From Candidatus Nitrotoga sp. M5 (GTDB taxonomy: Bacteria; Pseudomonadota; Gammaproteobacteria; Burkholderiales; Gallionellaceae), in contig NZ_CAKMNW010000010.1 of the NCBI RefSeq assembly GCF_927904885.1, forward strand, positions 43,676-107,675: a stretch of 64,000 nucleotides of DNA, given 5' to 3'. Within the stretch, counting starts at the first letter, position 1. Each line of letters starts with the position of its first letter. The position numbers were made by a program, and so were the translations under genes. Below are positions 37,861-47,759 of the stretch, one piece after another. The notes beneath the pieces were generated by a model, which ran no database searches, had not been told where the DNA came from, and saw nothing but the letters and a program-made list of their open reading frames with translations.

Positions 37861-40200
37861 ATGTCAATCAGACTTAAAGACTATCAGGAATTGCTTGACT
37901 CACTCTCTCCTCAATTGCTGGAGAACCTGCACTCTTCGTGGCACGAAGCCACCAAGGTTTTTAGCGCACGTGGTCTGGATAATTACCTCAAGGGTGCTTC
38001 CGCTCTGAAGAGCCTGGGCAAAGGCGACAACCTGATTGCCACCTGGATCGACCATGCGCCGCTGGTAGCCAAGGAGATCGGCGAGGATACCATACCGGAT
38101 CTAGTGCAAAATGCGCTGGCGATGGCCTCCAAAACCTCTGGCGGAGTAATCGAGCTGGTTCTCAGCACGGCACCTACAGCGGCCAACCGTCTCGGCGATG
38201 AAGCCTTGTTCCGTTCCTACCTGCAATTCCTTAATACTTTGGTGTCTCAAGCACCGCGCAGTATGCGGCCGATGCTCGAAAACCTGGAAATGCTGTTTAG
38301 TCAGCTTACTTTGGGCGGTTTACGTCGCTGGGCACTGTGGGGCGCACATGCTTACCGCACCAATTATCCAGAGCAGGCTAGCTATTTCAGTTTGGCGTCT
38401 AAAGAATCCCTGGCCATGCTGCAAAAGGAACGAAAGGGTACGCTGTTTATTGATGTTCAACGTCGCATCAACATGTATCTACGCGCATTGTGGGCACGCG
38501 ACTTCTTCATGAGACCCACTTCCGGAGACTTCGAGTCAAGGGAAGGCTACCGGCCTTTTATCGAGGGCTATCTTCTGCATATACCGGATGCTTATGATGA
38601 TTTCGTCGTGGGCGAAACTAAATTACCTGGCTTGGAAGTTTATCGCGCTGCCGCTGCTCATTGTGCTGCTCACATTGTCTATACCAACGAACCAATTTCA
38701 ACCGAGTCGCTTAATTCCTGGCAGATGGCGGTTATCAGCGTGATTGAGGACGCACGTGTTGAAACACTGGCTGTGCGCAAGTTCCCCGGTCTCAAGCATT
38801 TGTGGGCGAAATTCCACATTATTACTGCCGATCAGGGCAGCACTGCAGGAGATTTGCTTAATCGTCTGGCACGCGCTCTGCTTGACGATAGTTATTCTGA
38901 CAATGATCCCTGGATAATCCAAGGGCGTATATTATTCAAAATGGCTACAGAGCGCCTCAACACAAACCTGATCTCATGGGATATAGGGATACAACTAGCG
39001 CATGAGTTCATGGCCAGACATATTGGCTTTGCTCCCCGCAGCGATATACTCACTACGCCTTACCGTGACGACAATCGTTATATATGGGAATTCGAGGAGT
39101 TTGATCTCGATAAGGCAATGGCGGCTGGATATAATACTACCAAGCAGGTTCGCAAATATGTCAGCGCAGTTGAGCTTGCCAATGAAGTCGAAGTCGAAAA
39201 CGCCGGTGACGATGCGGAAGAAATTTGGGTTCTGGACACGGAGCTATTCCCCTACGAAGACATGGGTAAATCTTTCAACGAACTGGAAGGCAAAGCGCCT
39301 CTGTCCGAGCCTTATCATTACTCAGAATGGGACTACCAGATACAGCTTGAACGTCCTTCCTGGGTTACCCTGCAGGAAAAGCGGCCGAAGGCTGGCGACT
39401 TGCAGTTGATTGACGACATCACCTTGCAACACAAGAGGACTACAAACCGCTTGAAGTTTCTGCTGGATGCGCTGCAACCGCAGGGTGTTACTCGTATTCG
39501 CAAGCTGGAAGATGGTGACGAGCTTGATGTAAATGCCGCTATTCGGGCTATGATCGATATTCGCATGGGGCAGCAACCTGATCAACGCATCATGATGCGC
39601 TCAGTGCGTAAGGTGCGCGACATTTCGGTGATGGTTTTGCTGGACTTATCCGAGTCGACCAACGAGAAAGTGGCTGGGCAAGAATACAGCATTCTTGATT
39701 TGCAACGACAGGCCACCGTGTTGCTCGCAGACGCGATCAACAAAATTGGTGACCCATTCGCGATTCACGGTTTTTTCTCGGACGGGCGCCACAAAGTGGA
39801 GTATTCTCGCTTCAAAGATTTCGATCAAACTTATAATGACATCCCGAAATCACGTTTGGCGGGTATGAAGGGGCAGTTTTCCACGCGCATGGGAGCCGCC
39901 ATACGCCATGCTGGGCATTATCTGAAATTGCAGAAATCTACCAAAAAATTATTGCTTTTGATTACCGACGGCGAGCCGGCAGACATAGATGTGCGTGATC
40001 CACAGTACTTACGTTTCGATGCCAAAAAAGCCGTGGAGGAAGCGGCTCGTTCCGGCGTGACCACTTTCTGCATTTCACTCGACCCCAAAGCAGATCAATA
40101 CGTTTCCCGGATTTTTGGAGCCAAAAATTACATCGTGTTAGACCATGTAGAACGGCTTCCGGAAAAATTACCCGCACTTTATGCAGGACTTACAAGATGA
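37861..40200 (+). CDS. cbbO: RuBisCO activase adaptor with VWA domain
   Basis: 779 residues from the ATG at 37861, preceded by GTGGAGTAACC; an in-frame start at 37795 adds 22 unlikely residues. The C-terminal ~200 residues are a von Willebrand A domain with the MIDAS motif LLDLSESTNEK and late ITDGEPADIDV. The N-terminal part is the helical CbbO region. CbbO docks CbbQ on RuBisCO. The stop overlaps the next gene (ATGA). Confidence 0.95.
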   Translation: MSIRLKDYQELLDSLSPQLLENLHSSWHEATKVFSARGLDNYLKGASALKSLGKGDNLIATWIDHAPLVAKEIGEDTIPDLVQNALAMASKTSGGVIELVLSTAPTAANRLGDEALFRSYLQFLNTLVSQAPRSMRPMLENLEMLFSQLTLGGLRRWALWGAHAYRTNYPEQASYFSLASKESLAMLQKERKGTLFIDVQRRINMYLRALWARDFFMRPTSGDFESREGYRPFIEGYLLHIPDAYDDFVVGETKLPGLEVYRAAAAHCAAHIVYTNEPISTESLNSWQMAVISVIEDARVETLAVRKFPGLKHLWAKFHIITADQGSTAGDLLNRLARALLDDSYSDNDPWIIQGRILFKMATERLNTNLISWDIGIQLAHEFMARHIGFAPRSDILTTPYRDDNRYIWEFEEFDLDKAMAAGYNTTKQVRKYVSAVELANEVEVENAGDDAEEIWVLDTELFPYEDMGKSFNELEGKAPLSEPYHYSEWDYQIQLERPSWVTLQEKRPKAGDLQLIDDITLQHKRTTNRLKFLLDALQPQGVTRIRKLEDGDELDVNAAIRAMIDIRMGQQPDQRIMMRSVRKVRDISVMVLLDLSESTNEKVAGQEYSILDLQRQATVLLADAINKIGDPFAIHGFFSDGRHKVEYSRFKDFDQTYNDIPKSRLAGMKGQFSTRMGAAIRHAGHYLKLQKSTKKLLLLITDGEPADIDVRDPQYLRFDAKKAVEEAARSGVTTFCISLDPKADQYVSRIFGAKNYIVLDHVERLPEKLPALYAGLTR

Positions 40201-40499
40201 CACTACAACTTTATGTCGGCGTTGACAATGACGCACAGGGCGGATTGACCCATTTAGGACGCATTGTGCGTGATGCCTGGGTATTCGGTATTTTGCCCGA
40301 AACAGAAACCTGTGCAGGCTGGGATTCTGCAAGAATGCAAAATTTATACGAACAAGTTTATGCCGCCTGGGACCCCTACGCACACCTGCCCAGCCGACTA
40401 CCAGAAAATCTGCGTGAGAAACATGCGAGCTTGTATGCGCACGCCATCACGACCGCACGTAGCATGGGATGGGATGCAGAACTGGACAAGGACGATTGA
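40197..40499 (+). CDS. Small protein coupled to cbbO, unknown function
   Basis: 100 residues, beginning within the cbbO stop (ATGA), so it is translated with cbbO. LYVGVDNDAQGGLTHLGRIV opens the chain; the middle has CAGWDSARMQNLYEQVYAAW, and the end is acidic. No membrane segment or known motif. The tight coupling suggests a role with the activase or in RuBisCO care, but I do not recognise the family. Confidence 0.75.
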   Translation: MTLQLYVGVDNDAQGGLTHLGRIVRDAWVFGILPETETCAGWDSARMQNLYEQVYAAWDPYAHLPSRLPENLREKHASLYAHAITTARSMGWDAELDKDD

Positions 40500-40669
40500 T
40501 GCATTGCTTAGCAATTATAGACGGTCAGGTAGCCCGATCTGATCTAAATTGACCTCTGAACCAATTGCGTTTCGGAGCTTTAAATCGGTCAAACAAAGCA
40601 TTCTTCGGGTAGCTAACAATTTCCTGTAATTAACTCACTTAAAAATTAATTTTAATTTAGAAAGCTGAA

Positions 40670-41053
40670 ATGACAATTTTTACTCACGTTACATTAGGTA
40701 CTAATAATTATGATGCAGCGGTTAATTTTTACGATGCTGTATTAGGCACACTAGGTATCAACAATCTTGGCAAACTTCACGATACAGCCACGATGTACGG
40801 TAAAGAATCTTTTGAACTTGTGATCCTCACACCATCAAATGGTGAGTCTGCCTCTAGTGCAAATGGTGGAACTGTTGGATTTGCAGCAGCTAGCCGGGAT
40901 GCGGTACATAAGTTCCATGAAGCCGGTTTGGCCAACGGCGGCATTGATGAAGGTGCGCCTGGTCCACGTAGCTTTGCTCCAAATGCTTATGCATCTTATC
41001 TGCGTGATCCTGATGGCCATAAGATAACTGCTGTTTGCTTTGCTCCCGAGTGA
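40670..41053 (+). CDS. VOC-family (glyoxalase-like) protein
   Basis: 127 residues forming two beta-alpha-beta-beta-beta modules: THVTLGTNNYDAAVNFYDAVL at the start and YASYLRDPDGHKITAVC at the end. The metal ligands are plausible (first-strand His, late Glu/His). Such proteins include glyoxalases, dioxygenases and resistance proteins; substrate is unknown. It is 170 bp after the cbb unit and probably separate. Confidence 0.85.
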   Translation: MTIFTHVTLGTNNYDAAVNFYDAVLGTLGINNLGKLHDTATMYGKESFELVILTPSNGESASSANGGTVGFAAASRDAVHKFHEAGLANGGIDEGAPGPRSFAPNAYASYLRDPDGHKITAVCFAPE

Positions 41054-41669
41054 ACTTAACAACTAAGTGAAAGGTGAGCGCATGGAAATGCGCATTGTTG
41101 AATAAATCACATAAATCAAAAAGGGCAAGTGTTGATATCCAGATTTTTCTCTCAAGACTATAAAGTCAATCATATTGAGTCTCAATGAAGTTTATATATT
41201 TCAGGCAATATACAGCTTCGGTCAGATTGTCCCGCAACCTGCATTAGAGCGGGACAGCCGAAAAAGCTGATTTATAACGTTTGTTTGCCTCCCGAAAGAA
41301 GCCCAGTAGAACTGCATAAAACAAATCTTAACACCTCACACACATTTGGCCTGGCGGCAGGCACGAATATGCTTATTTCTTCAGTCGCAACGAGAACCCA
41401 GCCTTATGCGTCCCACTCTGCATCAGCATGTTGCTAACGCAACTGTACACCTCAAACCTGTGATGCGGCTCCATTTAATTCAGCCCAACTGCGTTGTCTT
41501 CGGATCAAAGGTTCACCCGCACCAACTTTCTCTGTGTCTGCTACCGTCATCGAACAGGGCAACACTATCTGTTGCTTTCATCCCTTGGTATATTAAGCGA
41601 ATGGTCAGATGTTTAGCGATCATATGTGATCCCGGGCTGTAACCAAACTTATCTCGATAAACCCGATAG
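41054..41669. other. Intergenic region upstream of the PLP cluster
   Basis: About 615 bp. TGTCCCGC and GCGGGACA form a perfect 8-bp stem at 41228-41256 without a T-run. Small frames on both strands have no ribosome site and no family I recognise. It should contain the promoter for the PLP cluster, but I cannot point to it. Confidence 0.4.
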
Positions 41670-41744
41670 AGGCTCCCCATAAATACCCAAGACAACACAC
41701 TGGATCCCGCTGACTGGAAAGCTTTTCGGGCAGATGCACATCGT

Positions 41745-43112
41745 ATGCTCGACGACATGCTGGATTATCTGGAAAAAACGCGCGAACGTCCAGTATGGCA
41801 GCCGATTCCAGATGAGGTACGTGCCGCGTTTAATACGCCATTGTTAACAACACCGATGTCGTTGCCAGAGGTACATGAACTATTCATGCAACAAGTGTTG
41901 CCTTATACCGTGGGCAACACACATCCCGGTTTTATGGGGTGGGTGCATGGAGGCGGCAACCCGGTGGGAATGCTGGCAGAAATGCTGGCGGCTGGGTTGA
42001 ATGCCAATCTGGGCGGTCGTGACCAGATTCCGCTTGAAGTGGAACGCCAAGTGACGGCATGGGTGCGCGATTTGTTTGGTTTTCCGCTTGGGGCAAGCGG
42101 ATTGTTTGTTACCGGCACTTCGCAGGCCAATCTGATCGGTGTGCTGGTGGCGCGCGCGACTGCGCTGGGCATCGAGATGCGCCGTAACGGACTAACAAGC
42201 GATAGACGACGATTGGTGGCATACACTTCAACCGGCGCGCACTGTTCCATTGCCCAAGCCATGGATGTTGCCGGGTTGGGCACAGCGGCGTTGCGCATGA
42301 TTGACGTGGATGATTTACACCGCATGGATGTGAAAGCGCTGGAGTACGCCATTGCCGCAGATCGGCAGCAGGGATATACACCATTTTTTATCGCAGCTTC
42401 GGCGGGCACGGTAGATGTGGGCGCAATTGACCCATTGATCGCATTGGCTGAGGTTGCCCGTCGCGAAAGGCTTTGGCTGCATGTGGATGGCGCGTATGCC
42501 GCGCTGGCCATGCTGGCGCCGGACATTGCCCCGCTGCTGGCAGGCATTGAGCAGGCTGATTCGATCGCGTTCGATTTTCACAAATGGGGGCAGGCACCTT
42601 ACGATGCGGGGTTTATTCTGGTACGCGATGGCGTGCGACATGAGGCAACTTTTTCCGCTCCAGCGGCCTATCTCAAGCGCGCTACACGCGGCATGGCGGC
42701 TGGTTCGCCCTGGCCGTGCGACTTTGGTACTGATTTGTCGCGCGGCTTTCGTGCACTTAAGGTATGGTTTGCACTCAAGGTATATGGCGCGGCACATTTG
42801 GGTACGGTAATTTCCCATACTTGTACACTAGCCCGCCAGCTTGAGCAGCATATCAAAAGAGAAGCGGAGTTGGAGCTGCTGGCGCCAGTGACGCTGAATA
42901 TTGTTTGTTTTCGCTATCGCTGTAAAAACGCCGATCGGGTTAACGCAGACATCGTGGTGGCATTGCAGGAATCTGGTATCGTAGCGCCTTCGACCACCAC
43001 GGTGCGCGGCGTGGTTGCGATTCGCGCTGCAATTGTCAACCACCGAACTCAAGCTAAGGATATCGATGCACTGGTGACAGCCACATTGGATTTTGGCAAA
43101 ACCTTTACTTGA
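41745..43112 (+). CDS. Group II PLP-dependent decarboxylase (aromatic amino-acid type)
   Basis: 455 residues from the ATG at 41745. PLP fold type I: GFMGWVHGGGNP, GLFVTGTSQANLIG, HCSIAQAMDVAGLG, WLHVDGAYAA with the PLP-binding Asp, and FDFHKWGQAPYDAG with the PLP lysine. Family members begin further upstream, and the frame is open to 41670, encoding LDPADWKAFRADAHR before the ATG, which looks like real protein. But no ATG, GTG or TTG lies there; an ATA at 41679 follows AGAGG. So either the start is non-standard or the N-terminus was lost. Leads a three-gene cluster with 43125 and 44377. Confidence 0.88.
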   Translation: MLDDMLDYLEKTRERPVWQPIPDEVRAAFNTPLLTTPMSLPEVHELFMQQVLPYTVGNTHPGFMGWVHGGGNPVGMLAEMLAAGLNANLGGRDQIPLEVERQVTAWVRDLFGFPLGASGLFVTGTSQANLIGVLVARATALGIEMRRNGLTSDRRRLVAYTSTGAHCSIAQAMDVAGLGTAALRMIDVDDLHRMDVKALEYAIAADRQQGYTPFFIAASAGTVDVGAIDPLIALAEVARRERLWLHVDGAYAALAMLAPDIAPLLAGIEQADSIAFDFHKWGQAPYDAGFILVRDGVRHEATFSAPAAYLKRATRGMAAGSPWPCDFGTDLSRGFRALKVWFALKVYGAAHLGTVISHTCTLARQLEQHIKREAELELLAPVTLNIVCFRYRCKNADRVNADIVVALQESGIVAPSTTTVRGVVAIRAAIVNHRTQAKDIDALVTATLDFGKTFT

Positions 43113-43124
43113 ACTACATACATT

Positions 43125-44372
43125 ATGACCCAGAAAATCTCGTTGCCTTTTGGTACATCACCCCCGCATCCGCCATTGCTGGGGCTAGCGCCACTAATGC
43201 GAATGGCGTTATCCGGTGCCGATTTGATGCCTCTAAAAAAAGAGTTGATAGCGCGCGCCACGGCCCATGCTGATGACGCCAATTCCATGCTGGATTTGTC
43301 CATTGTACTGCAACTGATGATGCAGCACGACTTGGCAATGGGTGTACAAGCGCAGGCTTTGCAAATGCAGCAGCTGTACCATTTACCTACCTCGTGCGAA
43401 GCATCGGGTTTGCGAATACTGGTCATTATGGGGCCGGGTAACCTGATGGCAAATGCGCCTCTGGATTGCCTGCTGGAAGGGTCCGATGTGGATGTTTACA
43501 TTCTTTACATTAGCCTTGGCTTGGCTTCGCCGAAATGGATTCCAGAACATGACTTACTGTTTTGCGCTGTCAACCAGTCGGAATACAATGATCCTCTACT
43601 GCAACACATGGAAAAAATACTTGTCGAGTGGCCGCGCCCTGTGGTTAACGCCCCCGCTGCCATTCGCCGCATGTCGCGCGATGGTGCTTGGGCATGGCTG
43701 AAATCTTTGCCCGGCCTGATCATGCCGCAAACCGTGCGGATTGAGCGGACAGGGCTGGAGCAATTAGCGCGTGGCGAAACTTCACTAAATTGCCTGCTGG
43801 AAAGCGCTATTTTCCCCATTATTCTGCGCCCAGTGGACTCTCATGCTGGGCATTCGCTGGTCAAATGTGAGTCAGCCGCGGACATCATTACTTATTTGAA
43901 TACACAAACAGAGGCGATGTTCTATCTAGCGCCTTTTGTGGATTACCGCAGTGCTGACGGGCAATACCGCAAATACCGTATCATGTTAGTAGACGGAAAG
44001 CCTTATGCCTGCCATCTAGCCATCTCAGACGACTGGATGATCCATTATCTGAATGCTGGCATGGAGGACAGCGCACAAAAACGCGCCGAAGAAGCCAGTT
44101 TTATGGCTGATTTTGACGAAGGATTTGCGCGCCGCCATGCCGAGACATTCCAGGCACTGGCCGACCAAGTCGGGCTGGCTTATTTCGGAATTGATTGCGC
44201 TGAAACACCGAATGGAAAATTACTGGCGTTTGAGGTGGACGTGGGCATGGTGGTGCATGACATGGATCCGATAGATTTATACCCCTACAAAAAACCACAG
44301 ATGCAGAAAGTATTTGCGGCTTTCCGCCAGATGCTAGAACGACATGCGGCTAAGGATCATCGGGTGGGCTGA
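43125..44372 (+). CDS. ATP-grasp-like protein of unknown function
   Basis: 415 residues. The C-terminal half looks like an ATP-grasp fold: PIILRPVDSHAGHSL, then FYLAPFVDYRSADGQYRKYR, VDGKPYACHLAIS, and late GIDCAETPNGKLLAFEVDVG with acidic metal ligands. The middle has LVIMGPGNLMANAPLDCLLE, like the pre-ATP domain of RimK/glutathione-synthetase relatives. The first ~100 residues are helical. It starts 12 bp after the decarboxylase and is followed 4 bp later by the third gene, so the three are one operon. It may ligate an amine or amino acid; no known pathway is recognised. Confidence 0.75.
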   Translation: MTQKISLPFGTSPPHPPLLGLAPLMRMALSGADLMPLKKELIARATAHADDANSMLDLSIVLQLMMQHDLAMGVQAQALQMQQLYHLPTSCEASGLRILVIMGPGNLMANAPLDCLLEGSDVDVYILYISLGLASPKWIPEHDLLFCAVNQSEYNDPLLQHMEKILVEWPRPVVNAPAAIRRMSRDGAWAWLKSLPGLIMPQTVRIERTGLEQLARGETSLNCLLESAIFPIILRPVDSHAGHSLVKCESAADIITYLNTQTEAMFYLAPFVDYRSADGQYRKYRIMLVDGKPYACHLAISDDWMIHYLNAGMEDSAQKRAEEASFMADFDEGFARRHAETFQALADQVGLAYFGIDCAETPNGKLLAFEVDVGMVVHDMDPIDLYPYKKPQMQKVFAAFRQMLERHAAKDHRVG

Positions 44373-44376
44373 AAGC

Positions 44377-45762
44377 GTGGCAACATCAGCACTTCTACCC
44401 AGCACCGAACAACTGTTGGTTGCTGATGGTGACGCTCGAATTGCGCTCGACCCGATATCGGGCGTCAACCGCTATGGCTGCGGCCTGAATCCAGACCCAG
44501 CGATAGCAGCATTTGGCTCTTCCACTGCATCGGTGATTTCGCTGGCGAGTTTAGCCGCGGCCGAACGCTTGCGCAACCGGCTGGCAGAAGCGCCAGACAC
44601 TTTAATACAAGAATGGCAGCGCTTGCGCAATGAGATAATCACCTTATACGGACTGAAAAAACAACCCAGTGTGCATCTGGAATTCGCTGCTTCTGGGACA
44701 GATTTGCATGCACTGATCGCCGCGCGGATAGTTGCACAAAATGGGCAGAAACTGCTGGTGATATCTGTTGAAGCCTCAGAAACCGGTAGAGGTGTGCAAG
44801 CTGCACTCAGCAGAGTTACCAATGTTGACGTAGTCGAGGTACCGTTGCGCGACTTATCGGGCAAGGCAAAAACAAACGTCCAAATAGACGCTGAAATGCT
44901 GGCTTACGTAATCGCAACGCAAGCAAAAAAATTACCGGCACTACTGGTGGCTGTAGACCAAAGCAAAACCGGGCTGATTGCACCGAGTACGGCAGCACTA
45001 CTCGACATGCGTCAAAACTTTCCTCAACTTCAGGTACTGGTGGATGCCTGCCAGTTTCGGTTAAGCTCGAAAACCCTGTGCGCTTACCTGCAACAAGGCT
45101 GTTTCGTAGCACTGACCGGATCAAAATTCATGGGCGGACCAGCATTCTCTGCGGTGTTGTGTACACCTGCCGCAACACCACTATTAGCACTGAACATCGA
45201 AGCAACACCCCCCTTGGGATTGCTGCTACGCTGGGAAGCCGCGTTAGAAACCATGCGCACATTTCATCAGCTACCCTCGACAGCAGTACGTAACTTCCTT
45301 CAGGCATTTTGTGCTGCCGTGCAACAGCGTTTGAGAACCGATCCCGCGTTTGAAGCGTTACCGACGCCTAAACTTGACCGCCAGCCATTGGTACCAAGCG
45401 GCAGCTGGGACGAAATCCCGACCATTTTTCCTTTTTTGCTGTATCACACTGCCACCAATCTTCGGCAACCTTTGCACCGTGATGAAACACAAGCCGTGCA
45501 TAAGGCACTGTTAAGGGATGATGTCACAGTGGATATTCCTGCGGATATCGCCATGCTGCGCTGCCAGTTAGGTCAGCCAGTTGCCTGCGGCATATTGGAC
45601 GGCGTGCCGATCAGTGCACTGCGGCTGTGCCTTAGTGCGGAGTTGGTGGTAGAAGCCATAAGCGGCAGCGCGCAATGCGATCAAATCGTAATCGCACGCG
45701 CGTTGCGCACACTAGACAAGGCGGCATGGTTAACTAAAATCCAGCCGGGCCGAATGAAATAA
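44377..45762 (+). CDS. Class V aminotransferase-like PLP enzyme
   Basis: 461 residues from GTG at 44377, 4 bp after the previous stop; an ATG at 44344 overlapping that gene is the alternative. Residues ~90-280 carry LEFAASGTDLHALIAARI (phosphate-binding region), LVAVDQSKTGLIAP, VDACQFRLS with the cofactor Asp, and LTGSKFMGGPAFSAVL with the PLP Lys, the pattern of class V enzymes. Sequence outside these is divergent. The Asp-x-x-Gln and SK context recall cysteine desulfurase-like or kynureninase-like enzymes, but no activity can be assigned. Confidence 0.8.
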   Translation: MATSALLPSTEQLLVADGDARIALDPISGVNRYGCGLNPDPAIAAFGSSTASVISLASLAAAERLRNRLAEAPDTLIQEWQRLRNEIITLYGLKKQPSVHLEFAASGTDLHALIAARIVAQNGQKLLVISVEASETGRGVQAALSRVTNVDVVEVPLRDLSGKAKTNVQIDAEMLAYVIATQAKKLPALLVAVDQSKTGLIAPSTAALLDMRQNFPQLQVLVDACQFRLSSKTLCAYLQQGCFVALTGSKFMGGPAFSAVLCTPAATPLLALNIEATPPLGLLLRWEAALETMRTFHQLPSTAVRNFLQAFCAAVQQRLRTDPAFEALPTPKLDRQPLVPSGSWDEIPTIFPFLLYHTATNLRQPLHRDETQAVHKALLRDDVTVDIPADIAMLRCQLGQPVACGILDGVPISALRLCLSAELVVEAISGSAQCDQIVIARALRTLDKAAWLTKIQPGRMK

Positions 45763-46620
45763 AAACCCAACATTGCAGAGGACTTAACATATACGATACC
45801 GGCGTGACGATAAAGTGGATAGAGACATAATCCATCGTTAAACTTTCACAAAAAATCAGTTTTTATAATTATGTAATTAGCGCGCAGTAGTCGCGAACAA
45901 CGTGGCAAAATTTCCAAAAGTTTTTAGCTAACTGCAGTGCGTTCAAGCACCGTTGTCCTGCGGTAGACTGTAGTTCGGAGTGCTCGTGGCGGGCACGGTA
46001 TCACAAATCAGGCGGGGTGCGAACAGCTGGCTTCGTGAGCGTCGTGCACATCGACCTTGATACAAATGATAGGCACATTTTTACGCCAACATCACAGACA
46101 ACTCGAACTGCTATCGTGGAAATAATCGCCGTAGCGCACTTGATCGGGTAAATAAATGTATCAACAATAGCTTTTGTGTCGAGAATCATATCATATGAAT
46201 TTTGACCAAAATAAAAGGTGCGAGTCGGAGTCGAATCAGAACTATGCGTCATGGCCCCCATGAGGTTGGAGCATGTCAAATACGGCTGTCTGAACAGATG
46301 CATTCACTGATTCTGCATTATTAGCACCCAGGATTAGCTTGGCTGACAAGATGTATTACTCGATAAGACTTGTGCAAGCCAGTTGAAAGAGAGTCTCCGT
46401 AACATTTGCGAAAAAAATACACCTCTGCTCCCTGTGTCAATCAGCACAAACAATAGGCGGAATCCTCCATTCTTATAACAGATTGACAACAAAACAGTTT
46501 ATGGCTGATAGCCCAAAGAAATTTAATGCAGCACAAATGACGCGTCGGGAGTGCGATTGACCGTTTGTATTTTCACGGGTAGCATAGCCGCCTTTCGTTG
46601 TTTTGAAAGGCTCAGTTAAA
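45763..46620. other. Long intergenic region upstream of tpiA
   Basis: About 860 bp. A 100-codon minus frame at 46001-46303 has no ribosome site or recognisable motif and is not called. No transposase signature was found. It must hold the tpiA promoter. Confidence 0.4.
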
Positions 46621-47376
46621 ATGCAACGCAAATTCATTGTCGGAAATTGGAAGATGAATGGGGCGCTGGCCAACAATGAGACTTTGTTGAAAGAAGTGGC
46701 AAATGGCGTAGCAAAAATGCCGGGGGTAGATTGCGCAGTATGTGTGCCTTTCCCGTACTTGGCACAAACGCAGTCACTGCTACATGGCACGTCCATAAAA
46801 TTAGGTGCGCAGAATGTGCACCAAGCTAATAAAGGAGCCTACACTGGTGAGGTGTCGGTTTCCATGTTGAGTGACTTTAACTGCGATTACGTGATCGTTG
46901 GACATTCCGAGCGACGAAATTTGTTTGGTGAAAGTAGCCAGCTGGTAGCGGAAAAATTCGCTTCAGTTCAAAAGGCAGGGTTGCTGCCCATCATCTGTGT
47001 TGGTGAAACGTTGGAGCAGCGTGAAACCGGGATCACAGAGGCAGTAGTGACGGAACAGCTGGCTGAAGTTAGCAAGCTGCTAGGTGAGCAGTCGTTCCGT
47101 ACTTCGGTCATTGCCTATGAGCCCGTCTGGGCTATAGGTACGGGTAAGACTGCCACACCAGAACAGGCACAAGAGGTACATGCTTTCATACGCAAAAATA
47201 TTGCTGGTTTTGATGAGGAGTTTGGTCAAGCATTGTGTATACTTTACGGTGGTAGTGTTAATCCCACCAACGCAGCCGAACTGTTCAGCATGCCAGATAT
47301 TGATGGCGGGTTAATTGGTGGTGCATCACTAGTTGCTGAAGATTTCCTGGCTATTTGCAACGCTGGGCAAAAATAA
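46621..47376 (+). CDS. tpiA: Triosephosphate isomerase
   Basis: 251 residues from the ATG at 46621; a TTG 18 bp earlier is the alternative. RKFIVGNWKMNG start with catalytic Asn/Lys, YVIVGHSERR with catalytic His, AYEPVWAIGTGKTATP with catalytic Glu and loop 6, and LYGGSVNP phosphate loop. It serves glycolysis and the Calvin cycle. Next to secG, as in many betaproteobacteria. Confidence 0.97.
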   Translation: MQRKFIVGNWKMNGALANNETLLKEVANGVAKMPGVDCAVCVPFPYLAQTQSLLHGTSIKLGAQNVHQANKGAYTGEVSVSMLSDFNCDYVIVGHSERRNLFGESSQLVAEKFASVQKAGLLPIICVGETLEQRETGITEAVVTEQLAEVSKLLGEQSFRTSVIAYEPVWAIGTGKTATPEQAQEVHAFIRKNIAGFDEEFGQALCILYGGSVNPTNAAELFSMPDIDGGLIGGASLVAEDFLAICNAGQK

Positions 47377-47399
47377 ATTTCGATATTTTGGAGTAGTAC

Positions 47400-47750
47400 G
47401 TGGAAAGTTTTGTTTGGGCTGTACATGTTTTAGCTGCGATAGTACTGGTTGGTCTTGTACTGGTGCAGCATGGCAAAGGGGCGGACATGGGCGCTGCCTT
47501 TGGCACAGGTTCAGCTGGAAGTGTTTTTGGTTCAAGCGGTTCAGCCAATTTCCTTAGTCGTAGTACGGGGGTAGCTGCGGGGATATTTTTTATTACCAGC
47601 ATGTCGTTAACATATATCTACGCTAATCCAACGCAATCTCAAGGCGTAATGGATAAGCATGAGGTGTCAGAGTCGGTGCAGCCGCTAGCTACGCCCGCTT
47701 TAAAACCTGAAGACACAACTGGTACGAAGTCGCAAGAAATACCAAAATAA
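47400..47750 (+). CDS. secG: Preprotein translocase subunit SecG
   Basis: 116 residues from a GTG start with GGAG just upstream. Two TM helices (residues ~1-22 and ~52-75) flank QHGKGADMGAAFGTGSAGSV, the conserved cytoplasmic loop of SecG. A hydrophilic C-terminal tail follows. Part of the tpiA-secG-tRNA-Leu-nuo neighbourhood. Confidence 0.94.
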   Translation: MESFVWAVHVLAAIVLVGLVLVQHGKGADMGAAFGTGSAGSVFGSSGSANFLSRSTGVAAGIFFITSMSLTYIYANPTQSQGVMDKHEVSESVQPLATPALKPEDTTGTKSQEIPK

Positions 47751-47759
47751 TAAAATTAT

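Noticed and set aside
41228..41256. TGTCCCGC/GCGGGACA hairpin as a terminator for the VOC gene
   Set aside because: About 170 bp downstream of the stop and followed by an A-rich rather than T-rich stretch on the plus strand.
41903..42547. 214-codon frame antisense to the PLP decarboxylase
   Set aside because: Shadow frame opposite a gene with obvious PLP motifs.
46001..46303. 100-codon minus-strand frame upstream of tpiA
   Set aside because: No ribosome site, no motif and unusual composition; could be a decayed gene but cannot be supported.
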